Shown in pieces: positions 1 through 12,000 of a stretch of DNA of 21,555 nt. Made by a program: the position numbers and the translations under genes. Source of the stretch: Lingula anatina (lineage: Eukaryota; Brachiopoda; Lingulata; Lingulida; Lingulidae). Under the pieces are notes generated by a model, which made no database searches, was not told where the DNA came from, and saw only the letters and a list, made by a program, of their open reading frames with translations. How positions within the stretch are numbered: position 1 is the stretch's first letter; every line of letters begins with the position of its first letter. The stretch spans positions 128,757 through 150,311 of the forward strand of contig NW_019775513.1 of the NCBI RefSeq assembly GCF_001039355.2. The letters run 5' to 3'.

Positions 1-505
1 GTCCATCTCCATGAGGTTTCTCTCTCTAAATTGCTTTCAGCTAAAGTGGTTTAGATGTCTGGGACACCTAAAGCTGCTTAACAATAGTTAATTACCCCTA
101 TCAGCTTCTGTAGGCATGACAGACATCTAAGTCGTTTAAGTTAAATACAATTAGATCACATTCACAAGGAGTTGAGCCAGGCTTTACAAATCCTGGGGAC
201 TAAATATGGCGGTCGTACATGAAAGAAAAACCGCCTAATCTTTTAATAGTCTCTCCGCCTCTCGCACACCTCCCCACACGTCGTCCCTGCGGGGGGACAG
301 TCATTAAATCTCGGCTCCATTGGGACGACACATGGGGAGGCGCGTGAGAGGCGGAGAGACTATTAAATATTAGGCGGTTTTTCTTTCATGTACGTCCGCC
401 ATATTTAGTCCCCAGGATTTGTAAAGCCTGGCTCAACTCGTTGTGAATGCGATCTTAGTAATTCCCTTGGAGATAGTTCGATCTAAAATTTATATGATAG
501 GGTCT
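1..505. mobile_element. Older MITE, interrupted by a second MITE (copy 1)
   Basis: The reverse complement of about 1-150 and 458-505 aligns in order with the element at 17910-18123. Shared landmarks are ATTTTAGATCG near one end, CGACTTA(A/G)ATGTCTGTC and GGGGTAATTAAC. The two halves are separated by the insertion at 154-454. The left part runs off the window. No coding capacity is visible, so it is a non-autonomous DNA transposon of unknown superfamily. Confidence 0.7.
154..454. mobile_element. 301-bp hairpin MITE with TTA target duplication
   Basis: Two arms of about 134 bp (154-287 and about 321-454) are near-perfect inverted repeats, starting GATC(A/G)CATTCACAA and containing GGACTAAATATGGCGG. 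They flank a loop of about 33 bp. The trinucleotide TTA borders both ends (151-153 and 455-457). A 3-bp TWA duplication is typical of PIF/Harbinger elements, so that assignment is likely though not proven. The element is nested inside an older MITE. Confidence 0.85.
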
Positions 506-550
506 GTGAATGGTCTTAAACAGCATATAAACTGTACACAATGTTGCCCA

Positions 551-732
551 TTACCTTGTCTTGAGCACTGAGTACTTCTTGGCCCAGAACTGCTTACTTC
601 TCTGCCAAAAAGTTGAGTTTTGTTTCATCTGATGAAGAAGTTTGTTCTTCAGCGCCTGTCTGTAGCTTTGGATTTGTGGGTCATCCTCTTTACTTGTGGC
701 TGCCACCCCAGTCTCTACCTCTTGAGCCAGTT
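551..732 (-). CDS. GGCX: GGCX exon: C-terminal charged region (possible last exon)
   Basis: The acceptor atatctgtag puts the first two bases in phase with the previous exon (G|AA gives Glu). The exon encodes [20 protein letters not shown], then [20 protein letters not shown] and [20 protein letters not shown]. It resembles the charged human tail around FHERFFRFLLRKLYVFRRS. The frame meets TAA at 551-553, but that TAA lies inside a donor-like AAG|gtaatg, so the exon may instead end at 555 and continue in an exon left of the window. Human GGCX has more C-terminal residues, which favours splicing slightly. Confidence 0.8.
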
Positions 733-3700
733 CTACAGATATCGAATAAGATTTCTATTGAGTTGTTATCACTGCATGGCATTTCCCATAAGTGGAGCAA
801 TAAAATTTTCTTTGAATTATATGAATGAAATATATGTAATGCATTTATCCTAGGCAACTCTCTTTAAAATACTGTTTTGCAAGTGGAGTTAACATAACCA
901 ACTGTTAGAGAAAATTTTAAAAGCAAGCTTAATTAAATGACTAGACTGATATTTATCCTTCTTATTGGTATAAAGTATCCTGTAGTCAAAATGAATGTTA
1001 TACTGGTATAATTTTTCATTTAAAGCTATTACCTTGCATTCTATTTTCATTTTCTAGTTGTTGCTCATATTCTGTGACATTTTTCAGAAACTCGTCCTCT
1101 GTGGTATTGCAAAACAGATACATGTAGCAGGAGGGGGTTTCAGACACAGTGTAGACATTATGGAATTTACCAGGTGGCAGCTGAAAGAAAGTGAGAAATT
1201 TCACATAAAACAATTTATGGCATTGTCAAGTATTGTGAAATTTACTTTCTAAAATGAAATCATCACTAAAAATGATCATGCATGTAAAAAAACTCCAGGC
1301 TAACACAAACGTTTATTTGCCAATGGCTTAACATAAATCTTTTCAGTTTTTTTTTATTGCACTTCTCAACTTTTTCCATATTTAAATTAGCATACGTTTC
1401 TCCAAATGACACAAAAGATGTAGCCAACACACATTGTTTTAGGCGTTTAGGTGTGTGTTACTGATCACGAACATCCAACAACTCATAGCTGTTGAACGTG
1501 CAGTTTCTCATAGCCTGCCTGTTCAATACATAATTACCACCATCTTGCGACCGTTGAACTGGAAGAGAGACCTTTACACAATGTAAGTCATTAGTGTTAC
1601 AAACCTTCCCAATGGAGATGACTTACTACTGCAATCATAATGACACAACTTATCAGCCTACATACAGTCCAGTACCTGATTTCCCTGATGAATACAACAT
1701 GGTCAAATCCCAGCCACAACATACGGGATTAAACATCATGCTATAAAGCAGTTATAAATGCAAATAAAATGACCTTGCTTTTTGTCTATTTATCAAAAAG
1801 CACAGTATAACCTAGACATATAACAAGTTTTCCACCTGCTGTCTTTTTCATTAAAAGGATAATGCCAAACATGTAAAGCTGAGGCTTATACTGTAACACA
1901 TCCCTGCCAACCTTAACAAACCACCCACCCCAATCACCGAAGCAGGTTAATCCTAAACAACCAACAATAAACCAGGCGCATTTTTTTTTAAATGTCAAAA
2001 CATCTCTGGAGTACGTGACATATAAAATGAAAACAATTAAGTCAGACAACTGGGAGACAAAACACTTCACAAGAAAACAGGAAGATTAGTATCTATGAAT
2101 GTTGTGACATTTTCAGAAGGATCACATATTAATTAATCCAAAGGCAAACTCTCCAGTTCCCACACGAACTATTTACAGATTGCAGAATTTCTATGAAGAC
2201 TTCATCTTTAGCTGATATTGGTGTTTCAATGTGTTCCCTGGGGATTGTCAGATACATGCAGAATATTGTTGAAAACTAACAGCTAGTATTGATTCAGACA
2301 TACTCATTGAAAGTAGCCAAAATGTAATTTACTAATAATAAACAAAAAATAAGATTTGCATAACAGAGTTTAACACATTAAGTGTCACAGTAAATAGAAA
2401 TTGCAATTCATCATTACTTTCATTGTGTCTCCTTCCTTCAGTGATCTATTTTTCTTCTCTTCAACTAACTCTACCACCACTTCCCCTTTCAACACTGTCA
2501 AGCTTGTGTTTCCCAAATCTGCTTGTACAAAGTTCTCTAAGTGAAGTCCTGGAAATTACAATTCAGCAGATATTACTGATCTGAAGGCCAACTGAGTGTT
2601 ACAAGATGAACATCACTTTTCATAATAAATAAAAGGGTTCTTAAATTTCATTGACTGCAAAAGTGTTCTTGTTTTTCAGATTTACTAGCAACAGTTTTTC
2701 ATTAAATGTTAGAGTATTGCAGTTTATATTTTATAGAGATGATTGGGTCATGTGTCAAAGCATATCACAGTTTATATCAAGAGATAATGGTTACATTTTT
2801 CACAAGCAAACCCTGCACCTACACTATGACAACTTTTCCTTCAACTGAAGTTTTTCAATTTCTACAATAAATATGAAAGTATTTCATTTTCAGCTACTAG
2901 CAAAAAATATTGCATTCAAACATATTATCCACAAGACCAGCACCTGGGAAATCAGCCACAAAGACCACATCAGTGGTGGTGTTGGTGTTGTTATAAATTT
3001 GGTCTTCTATTTCATCCATCTTGGCCCTCCAGTCAGAAAGGTCCACCAATAGTGGCATCAGCCAGGATGTGGCCTTGAAAGGGTGCCACTCTGCGGTCAA
3101 GATGTCCACACGGGGGTCAAACATCCTGTAGAACATTCACAAGGTATTCAATATTTCAGGTTGTTAGTGCATTTTCACTGAACCAAGTTGAATTGGAACT
3201 ACTTCAATGTTAGTTTTCACATGTCCGTCAAACTAGTTTTACACAAATCACTGTGTTAGGTGTGACAGTATGATAGATGGAATGTGTTAGGTGTGGCAGT
3301 GTGATAGATGGAATGTGTTAGGTGTGACAGTGTGATAGATGGAATGTGTTGGGTGTGACAGTGTGATAGATGGAATGTTTTAGGTGTGACAGTGTGATAG
3401 ATGGAATGTTTTAGGTGTGACAGTGTGTTAGGATCAGACTGGACAGAAAATTATATGTTGCTGATGCAAGCGTTTTTCACTGTTAGCAAAAGTTGATGGA
3501 TTCTAACCAAAAACAAAACTTAGTGTGATAATGTGTTGGGTGAGACAATTCCATATGTAAGACAAATAGACTGCTTTTATTATAAGAACTGTAAATTTTT
3601 GATATTCATATATTTTTGACAATTCATTTTTAATTCCATTGGAAACCATTCAACTGTTAACACCAAACTCTGCATAGCTCAAATTTCAATGATGACAACC

Positions 3701-6025
3701 CTGGGTTACATAAGGTGCTGTCATTTTAAAAAAAAAGTCAAATATAGACAACATGTTAACTTAAAGAAAACAGGACATCCATAACAAAATACACATAATG
3801 TTACTACCTCTGTTGAAACCTGTTATTCATGGACTTCCATATATCAAAGGTAAGCTCTATGTTGGTCAGGTTGTACAGTTTCAATCTGTCTAAAATACAG
3901 GTGCTGAACTGTTTCAACATGTCCGCATGGGATGCCCAGCGCTTGCTTCCAGTGAAAGTCTGGAAATAAAATATACAGAATAGAAGAAAAGGTAAGTTGA
4001 AACAGTGTGTTAATTTAACTGCAAGTTATAAGAACAGAAAACAATGGATTGGTATGGTAAGGTGCAATGGTGTGTCGTGGTATTTGTGACTGAATTATGG
4101 TGTCATAGTACATCTGTTTGAGTTAATAATTTAAAAGTAACTGAATAATAAAAAATAATAAAAAATCAATTTGATATCCAAATATAACAGATTTTGTAGA
4201 AGTGATGATACTTTGAAAAACTTAAATAAAAACCTTGAATATGACGATACGTCAGCAAAGCTTGGTTTAACTGTGTCAGTATGATTTTGTGATTTTGCTA
4301 AATATGAAAATGCTTTAAAAAAAATCTTTGTACACTTGCCCTTGGGTTCAGGTACCCCACTTCTCCAGTTTCTTTATTAACATATGTAATTCTGATATGT
4401 TGTGATGACCATGTGTGAACCATCATGTCCCAGGAATAACCATACAAACCATTGGTCCAATTATTATAGCCCTGGAATAGAATGAAAAAAAAAAGAAAAT
4501 AAAGAGAAAAAAATACCAGGTAATTTTCGACCCCAATCTGACTAATTGCATTCGCTGGATATCATTTTCAAACCTAGCTAAACTCATAAATTTCTAAGAA
4601 GGATTGATTTTTTATTATTCATACCTTTGTGAGAAAATGAGAGTATGGCAGGAAACACTGAGTGGAGATATAGCTGACAACGCACAAGGCAGCCATCTTG
4701 TGAAAGAATTGAGGTGAGCTGTGTAAGAGTGGTCTTCTTTGTTTGTTATTTTCAGATCTGGAAGAACTGCCATTTTTTGTGGGCTGGTGACCATTTTCTC
4801 TTTCATCTGTTCTAATGTTTTGTTGGTCCTAAAATACATTGAAGAGAAACATACACATATAATTTACTTATACACGTCAAGTAAGGAGCATTTCTTATGA
4901 AACACTTCACTTTCACCATTTTACAGCATGGCTGTTCTTTCCTACATCTACAAGTTCAATGGCAAATGCATATCACATTTTTTCTTAGAAAAAAAATCAG
5001 TAATTCAAGTGATTGTGGCAAGTTTCCAATTACTCGACTCATTCTGACATTATCAGCATAGAAATGAACATCCTAGACAGGTTATTTAGCAACCAATGAC
5101 ATTTATCATCAGAGACACAAATAAAATCCATCCCAGCAGCCCGGCATCAGGGGCAATCAGCAAATGAGACACATCTGATGTATTTCACCAATCTCATCTC
5201 CTAAAAGAGCAGCTATAACCTCTTTAATCCTATTATGGAAAAGCACTTTAGTATGATGTGATGATATCGGGCAGACACACAATGTGGATATACATTGTAC
5301 ATATACATATATTTATTTTATTTCATTTATCTATGAACAGGTAAAATACTACAACCAAAGGACTAAAACCTTTGCAACAAAATGATATATTTATGTGTGA
5401 ATACAACTGGGAAGGAATCGTGATTAAAAGCACGCCTACTAATACCTAAATGCCAGGCTTCTTAATGATTTTGTTGTTTGTGCAAGTACAAATGAGTGGG
5501 TGACAAAGACAATTATACAAATGCCCCATCCTACATGCTGTGCTTCTTAATAATTTTGTTTCCAGTCTCTGTCAAATCTCTTGTGATTACCTGAGATATC
5601 TTGAATTACACAATAGAGGGAAAAAGTAGTATAACAACTGTATTGGTAGTAATAACTCACAAAGTAAGCAAATATGGTGCTTCTTCTATATGGTTATACA
5701 TATAAGCAAAATGCTTTGTCAAATAGATCTCCTTACACTCAAAACGACAGTTCCCTCATCAAGTTATAAATCAAAAGTCTAACAGCTGTAGACTGAGAGA
5801 ATAATTCTACTGATGTAATGTTAAAATAACTTTGACAAGAAAAAAGTGCATGTGTCAAGTACATTCAGTACAATTATAATAGCTGTAAGTTCAAAACACA
5901 CTTGTCATGTCGCATTCACATGTCACATTCATTTGTGTTATTTTCATCAGCTTTATGACAAGTTAATCTGTTAGGTGTCTGTATCACGTGAAGTTACGTG
6001 TGTACTTGTTGTAATTGTGAAGCTG

Positions 6026-6071
<46 letters not shown>

Positions 6072-9000
6072 GCTGCAACCATTAAATGTAAAAGAAGAAT
6101 TAATTCAGACTACCCAACATCATACCTCAGGTTTGACCACCTCTTTGGAGTAGAGGCAGTGACCACTGGGCTGAGCCTCGGTGTCCAGCGGGAGGACAGG
6201 GGTCAACCAGCATGGCATTTTTCTGAAGAGTCTACGCGGCAGGTCCATGTGACAGAATACAGGCTGAGTTGCTAACATGGTCCATGGAAACATACCTGGA
6301 AAAAAGTCCCACTTTTCAGCAAATGTTATTAATAATGAGTAAGAGTATATTTTGCTCATTTTTCTTTTTTTGTGTTTTTTTGCCTTTAACCCCCCTATGT
6401 GTATGTTATATACCTCAGACCTTTTGATACAGAAACTCTAACCCTCTGACATGTAAATACTCTGCTTTCCCAAATACAAATTATTTGTCATTTACCAATG
6501 GGGCTATACGCGGAGCCGTTTGTCCTAAAGAGGGCGCTGGGGTAATAGTGGTTATTGAAGATAGCCTCGTTTTCGCGTCCGTGTAGAAATGGCTTTAGAG
6601 TATGGGAAGCAAACGGTGGCGAAGTTAAAACTTCAACTAGTTGAAAGAGGAGCCTCCACAAGAGGAAAAAAAACAGGATTTGATAGAAAGGTTAGTGTCT
6701 TTACTTATAAATGTGTCAGTTGTATCACTAACATTGAAGGTTTCGCGCTCGAATCTTCCCGTAAAATATGGGGTTCTGTGTGAGCTCCCTATCAAAAGCC
6801 AGGTGTAAGCGGCGGCTAGTTCCGCACTACTTATATGCCTAATTTATTACTATATTTCAAGAAAATAATATTGTCATTGCATATTTCCATATCCCGAGAA
6901 TATAATGGAGGTATTTATGTTTGAAATATGTTTATTGTAGGCACTCCTAGTCGATAAAGGACCGTTCGTTTCAGTAATCAAATTTCGTGTACCAGGTCCG
7001 ACATGCGTGTTTTATGTCAATGACAGTTGACATAACTAATTGTCGATAAGGTAGACAATCTAAACACTGTTTGCCAAGAATGTGAGCATCGTTTTGTTAG
7101 CATCATTGTTTATTTCACTCCCTCATAACCTTGCATTGATGTTGGTAGGTCACAGAGAAGGCAGTGTCAGAACTTGAAAACAGAACTAGAGGCCAAAGTA
7201 AAAGTCGAGTGTGGCATGAAGAAAGATCATGGAGAATAACAGCATCGAGGTAGGTGTGCAAACGAAAATAAGTTTGCTAGTTTTTTACTTGTTCAAATGT
7301 CTTGTATTAATGTCATGTCATAGCTTGAGCTACTATGTACCTGTAGTTGCATTATAGTACAGAAAAACAAGGTGTGAGATGATATATCATGGTTTGAAGG
7401 TCACAATTTAATGCTATGAATGTACAATTTCATTTTGCATTTGAAATACAAATTGAAAAGAACAGTAAAAAAACAATCATTAATTTGATTTTATTTTTTA
7501 GGTTTGGTGATATTTTGAACGCAACCGAAAGACGAGACAAGGTCAAATTATGCCATTCACTCTTGTTTACCCATGAAATCAATACTTCATATTTCTTAAA
7601 TTTTACAGGCGTATAGTCATCAACAATGTCACGTTCTGGCTAAATGTTCATTTCACTGAGCTGGAAAAACAAAGTTGATCCATGTGCGTTTTATTTCTGA
7701 CACCGTTGTTACCGATAGCTTGAAACGGTCAAAATGCATAATGGTAAAAAACATTGGTCCTCTGGTGGCAAACATTTGAAAGTCAAGCGGTGAACTGCTG
7801 GTCCAAGGCAATTGAAAAACAACATGAAGTGTTCAAAATGACTAAATCCAGTTAGATACTGGACAGCCTTTGCATTTTGCCGGTACAGCATGATGCTTTC
7901 TCTTGTGTCTGATGATCTAATGATATCACACTGGGAAGCTGTACTTTCTTTTTGGCTCTCACCAGGGCAGTCTTCATGTTTGTCTTCCACTGCTTCATCT
8001 GCTCGAGACTTAACCTATAGGATACAACAAAAAAAAAATACATTATACATCATGTATTAATTAACGCATAAAATCGGTGTAGATGACAGAAATAACGTAG
8101 ATCTGACTGCCTCTTGTCCCCTTTAGTCCGTCTCTAGTATTTACACAGTATTTACACAGATAATTATACAAATAAAAAGAAACATTTTATTTTTAAATCT
8201 GTTATTATATCATGCGTTATATTTACCTCCATGAATATAATCAGGAGCTGTTAGTAGGCCTACTGTCACCGGATCTGATACTTTGCAGCGTTTAGCTAGA
8301 CGGCTGATGATAGTACGTCTTTCACTTGATTAAATGGACATATATGCTATCGTTCCTGGCTTCAGTCTTTTTCTCTCATCTGCAAAAGGAGTGCACATAA
8401 CGATTATTAATACAATAAAAATCAAGTTGTCTTAATTTGAAAACGTGGCCTTTAAAAAAACTCGTGGATTATCATATAAAAACGAAGAAATAATTGTATT
8501 GGCTGGTCGGGTTTGACCCGGGCTCGGTAGCTTAGTCGGTAGAGTGTTTTCTCCCCCGAAATCGCTACATAATGTTAGGTGAAGAATGCCTTAAAATTAA
8601 CATTCTAAGCACGTTACACGATATAATTACTTAAACATCGATAACAAACACCTAATGAATAAGTTGACAAACTCATTATTAATACTAAAAGCGACAACAG
8701 CAAGTACAACTTACGTAGAAGTGTAATCTTCCTCACGAAAGTGGAGGAAACAGACTTTGTCATGTGCCTTTGGTTTCCATAGTGTTTTTGATGTAGAATC
8801 AACCCTCCTGGCAGCTCTCCCCTGGTAACTTTGCTTTGTGTCTTTCGGAAAGAATGACCTCCTGTTGACGATGTATATTCCAGAACACAACAGTATCCTG
8901 GCATTATTTAGAGCGATATTTACAGCGTCAGATTAAAAATGAAACTGCAAACACATGAGAAAGTACGCGCATGCGCAAAAGTACCCCAACTAAAACACGC

Positions 9001-12000
9001 GCGCCACCCAGTGGTGAAAAAAACTGATAGCCCCATTAGCCCATGTTGTAGCTAAAATGGTTTCAAAAACAGTTAACAAATATACCAAGCTGAGATCAAT
9101 ATCTATATATAATTTGAGCATTTCTACCCAACATATACAACCAAATATTATCCTGAACACAGAGCTTTGTTCGTCCTGGTATATTCAATCTAATTTCTAT
9201 CAATTTTGAAAAATATCTATTTTTGTAGCATTTCTGAGTAGAGTACCTACCTATACTGAACATTTGTGAGTTCATGAGATGGAATAATGAGCCTATGACA
9301 AACCCTATAGGTCTGGTGGCATCAAAAAAGTATACAAAGCCAATGAACAGGTCTATGGTTAACCCACCAAGATGGACTACATATAGGTCTATTTGCTCAT
9401 CAGTGAGAATGAATCTGAAATATCACATCACAAAGTGGATTTTATTTATTATTTTATTTATTTGCAGTGTTATATTGTATTGTTGTGCTAGCTATCAAGC
9501 ACAGGTTTTGACTTCAATTTCAAGCAGATAAAATTGTCAAGACATTTTATGTCCAATTTTAAAACTAAATCATATCTAAAACACTGCCACGCCTGAATAA
9601 CAATAAGTCATACCAGTGTTTTATGTAATCTTTCATTTCAAGCACTGTCTTACNGCGATCTGGAAATCAGTGAACTTTCACAGTGCTTGCTTTTTCATCA
9701 GGTGACCAGATTGCAATAGATTGATGGTGGAATAGCAAAGTGCTTTTTAGGGCAGTTTTATTTGCTGAAAATGCTTTAGGCTTCAACACATATAACTGAA
9801 CTGATGCATGCATATAGAGAAGAGCCACTAAAAGAGGAAGCAAAATAAATGAAATACTTCTGGATTAAATTCAGTATTGCTTTTTTCTTGGATTGGCTAA
9901 AAGAATCAACATGCAATAATTTTGATGACAAATACACAGATGCTAAACTAATGACATCACACCTTTAATTTCTTTGGCAAAAATTAATGATTTCCTCACT
10001 GGCAAAAAGTCCAGGGTTAAAATGATTACAAAGAAATATTAAGACAAAGCTAAATGACTTCTGTATAGTGAAAAATCTAAATCCAATGTTATTTTCCTGA
10101 GAACTCATTTCCTGCAATGAACTCCCAAGAGTCCTGTGCTTAACCAGCAAGATGGAAACCATTAGCAAGAAACAAGACAGAGAAAAACAGAGTAATACAA
10201 TATCACAAGTGGATGCTAATGTTTTTAGAGTAATTTATCGACAAACAACTCCAAGTATATAAAATGGTTGTTGCAGATAAACATTACAAATGTCATATCC
10301 CAATGTGAGATATCACTGAGGCTTCGTTCACATGGAAAGTCTATTTTCTAAAAATCTATTTTCTATTCGCGGAATATCTTGTCATCACGGTCTGAATTAA
10401 TTACAGCTTTGTATAAGTAACTGGCTCGCGCTGCCAGTAATTACACTGCAGGATATTCAGGGCACAGACCGTGATCATAAGATACCGCGAATAGAAAATA
10501 GATTTTTAGAAAATAGACTTTCCATGTGAACGAAGCCTTAATTAATTACAATACTGCAGGGTCACACACAAAGCAGAAACTAGTCCGTTTTAAACTAAAA
10601 ATGTATGTCATGCAAAACAAAATGCACTAATGTTTCTTTCAAGTGCTCACAAAACACATTCAAAACTCATTTTAAACCTCAATGCACATAACAATCTGGA
10701 TATATCTGCATGAGGAAATACAATAAATGCATGCCACTGAGACTTCTCTTGATAACTCTGGATTATCTATCCTAAGATGCTGGATTATTGTGAAAAAAAA
10801 AAAAAAAGCATTGCAAAAGAAGAGGAAATTACCTGTGTTCTTATTAATGTATAATTCCACAAAGGAACATGGGCATTTCTTATACTAGGCCTCAGTAAGC
10901 CATCCACTGACCTTCAAAATGTGAGAAAAAAATAAGGTGAAATTAGGAAGAGGTCAAATACATAATTTAATGATGGTACGCATTTAACTTACTACTAGCA
11001 AACCTGTTTAATAATAAAAATATTAATGAAAATAATAATAATAATAATAACCTTTATTCAAGCACACTTTTACAAGACTATTACCTAACAATTACATCAT
11101 CCAATGAGGACATAAATGTCATCATTCATCAGACAATTTACGGGTGTTAGTTCTTGATTAAAGCAATAATAAGTCTTCCTTTGAGATTCAAAATTCCGCA
11201 AGAAATACATTGTAAACAACGCATGGAAATATATTCTATTGCATTTTACAACTAAAACGGTCGTTATTGTAGTACAACTAAAATCTGTGCTTGTCAATAG
11301 GGCTTTCGATGCCTTTCTTCCCGGTCGTTAAGGCATCCGTTGCCAATGACGTTGGGATGTCACGCAGATTCTCGCATTCATTCGAGACCAAAATAACTTC
11401 GGGCGCGAAAAGCCTGATGCAATAGGCAGACGTAAGTTGCAAGTTTTTGTATAGTGCGTCGGATAACAAAAAGCCCAGAATAGCGCACATTGTAGATATA
11501 AATGCATTTTGAGCAATAAGACAAATATATCTTATGAATCTTATATTATTGTTATATAGTGGTGTTGTTGTCTGCTTTTCCCGCGGTTTTAAGTGGGTCA
11601 CCAGAAACTATTGCTCGATATCGCGTGACTATGCAATGTCAGAGAGGGCTCCGTCAGTTAAAATCTCTTAAGAGATTTCAACAAAAAACCAAACGTTTAG
11701 GAAAAAAAACCTGGACTAACTTTGAATGCAGGAATGGGGTCGCTGACCATTGGTAAGTATGGGAAAATTGCCGTTTACTCCAAGAAAATCCCACTTTTGG
11801 CCAAAACGAAGAGTTATTATGACTTTAAGGAAACACTTTTTACATGGTTAAAATGCCTTATACATTCCACAATTATATAGACAATGCTAGTGTGGTGCTA
11901 TATTGGTGAAAAAGTGTAAGGTTTCAATGTAAGAGTAAAATTGTGTGATAAGAAATATGTATGATAATGTGTAAGGAAAGACTGTAGTAAAATGTATTAG

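Larger units (their letters stand above)
6500..9034. mobile_element. ISL2EU-like DNA transposon, decayed and internally deleted
   Basis: The ends carry the inverted repeat GGGGCTAT (6500-6507) and ATAGCCCC (9027-9034), flanked by AT at 6498-6499 and 9035-9036 as a 2-bp target duplication. Inside are two tail-to-tail gene remnants: a SAP plus YqaJ nuclease gene on the plus strand and a THAP plus DDE transposase gene on the minus strand. This pairing is the signature, as I recall it, of the eukaryotic ISL2EU (formerly IS4EU) superfamily. Both genes are incomplete, so the copy cannot be autonomous. It lies within a GGCX intron. Superfamily assignment rests on domain content and the short repeats; a database match was not possible. 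Confidence 0.82.
9415..10832. other. GGCX intron pair around the missing exon
   Basis: The stretch holds the collapsed exon at 9654-9659 and a Harbinger-like MITE at 10320-10537. Elsewhere I find no coding similarity on either strand, including for the expected KKLDADWV motif, which I searched for by eye in all frames. Confidence 0.55.

Noticed and set aside
613-853. Plus-strand open frames at the left end
   Set aside because: They are antisense shadows of the C-terminal GGCX exon at 551-732.
1058-1252. Plus-strand open frame
   Set aside because: Antisense to the GGCX exon at 1033-1180, which has clear protein similarity on the minus strand.
2651-2848. Plus-strand frame containing YRDDWV, recalling the ADW motif
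   Set aside because: No surrounding GGCX similarity, wrong strand and wrong order. Treated as chance.
3253-3428. Possible CRISPR-like array
   Set aside because: The repeats are directly tandem with no unique spacers, in a eukaryotic intron, so it is a minisatellite.
8715-8904. An intact host THAP-domain gene
   Set aside because: A zinc ligand is lost, the frame changes inside the domain, and it lies within bounded transposon ends beside a transposase fragment.
9274-9531. Plus-strand 85-residue frame
   Set aside because: It is the antisense shadow of the GGCX exon at 9251-9414.
9965-10168. Minus-strand frame tested as the missing GGCX exon
   Set aside because: It has neither the FIVYFIAG nor the KKLDADW motif and is of low complexity in hydrophobics.
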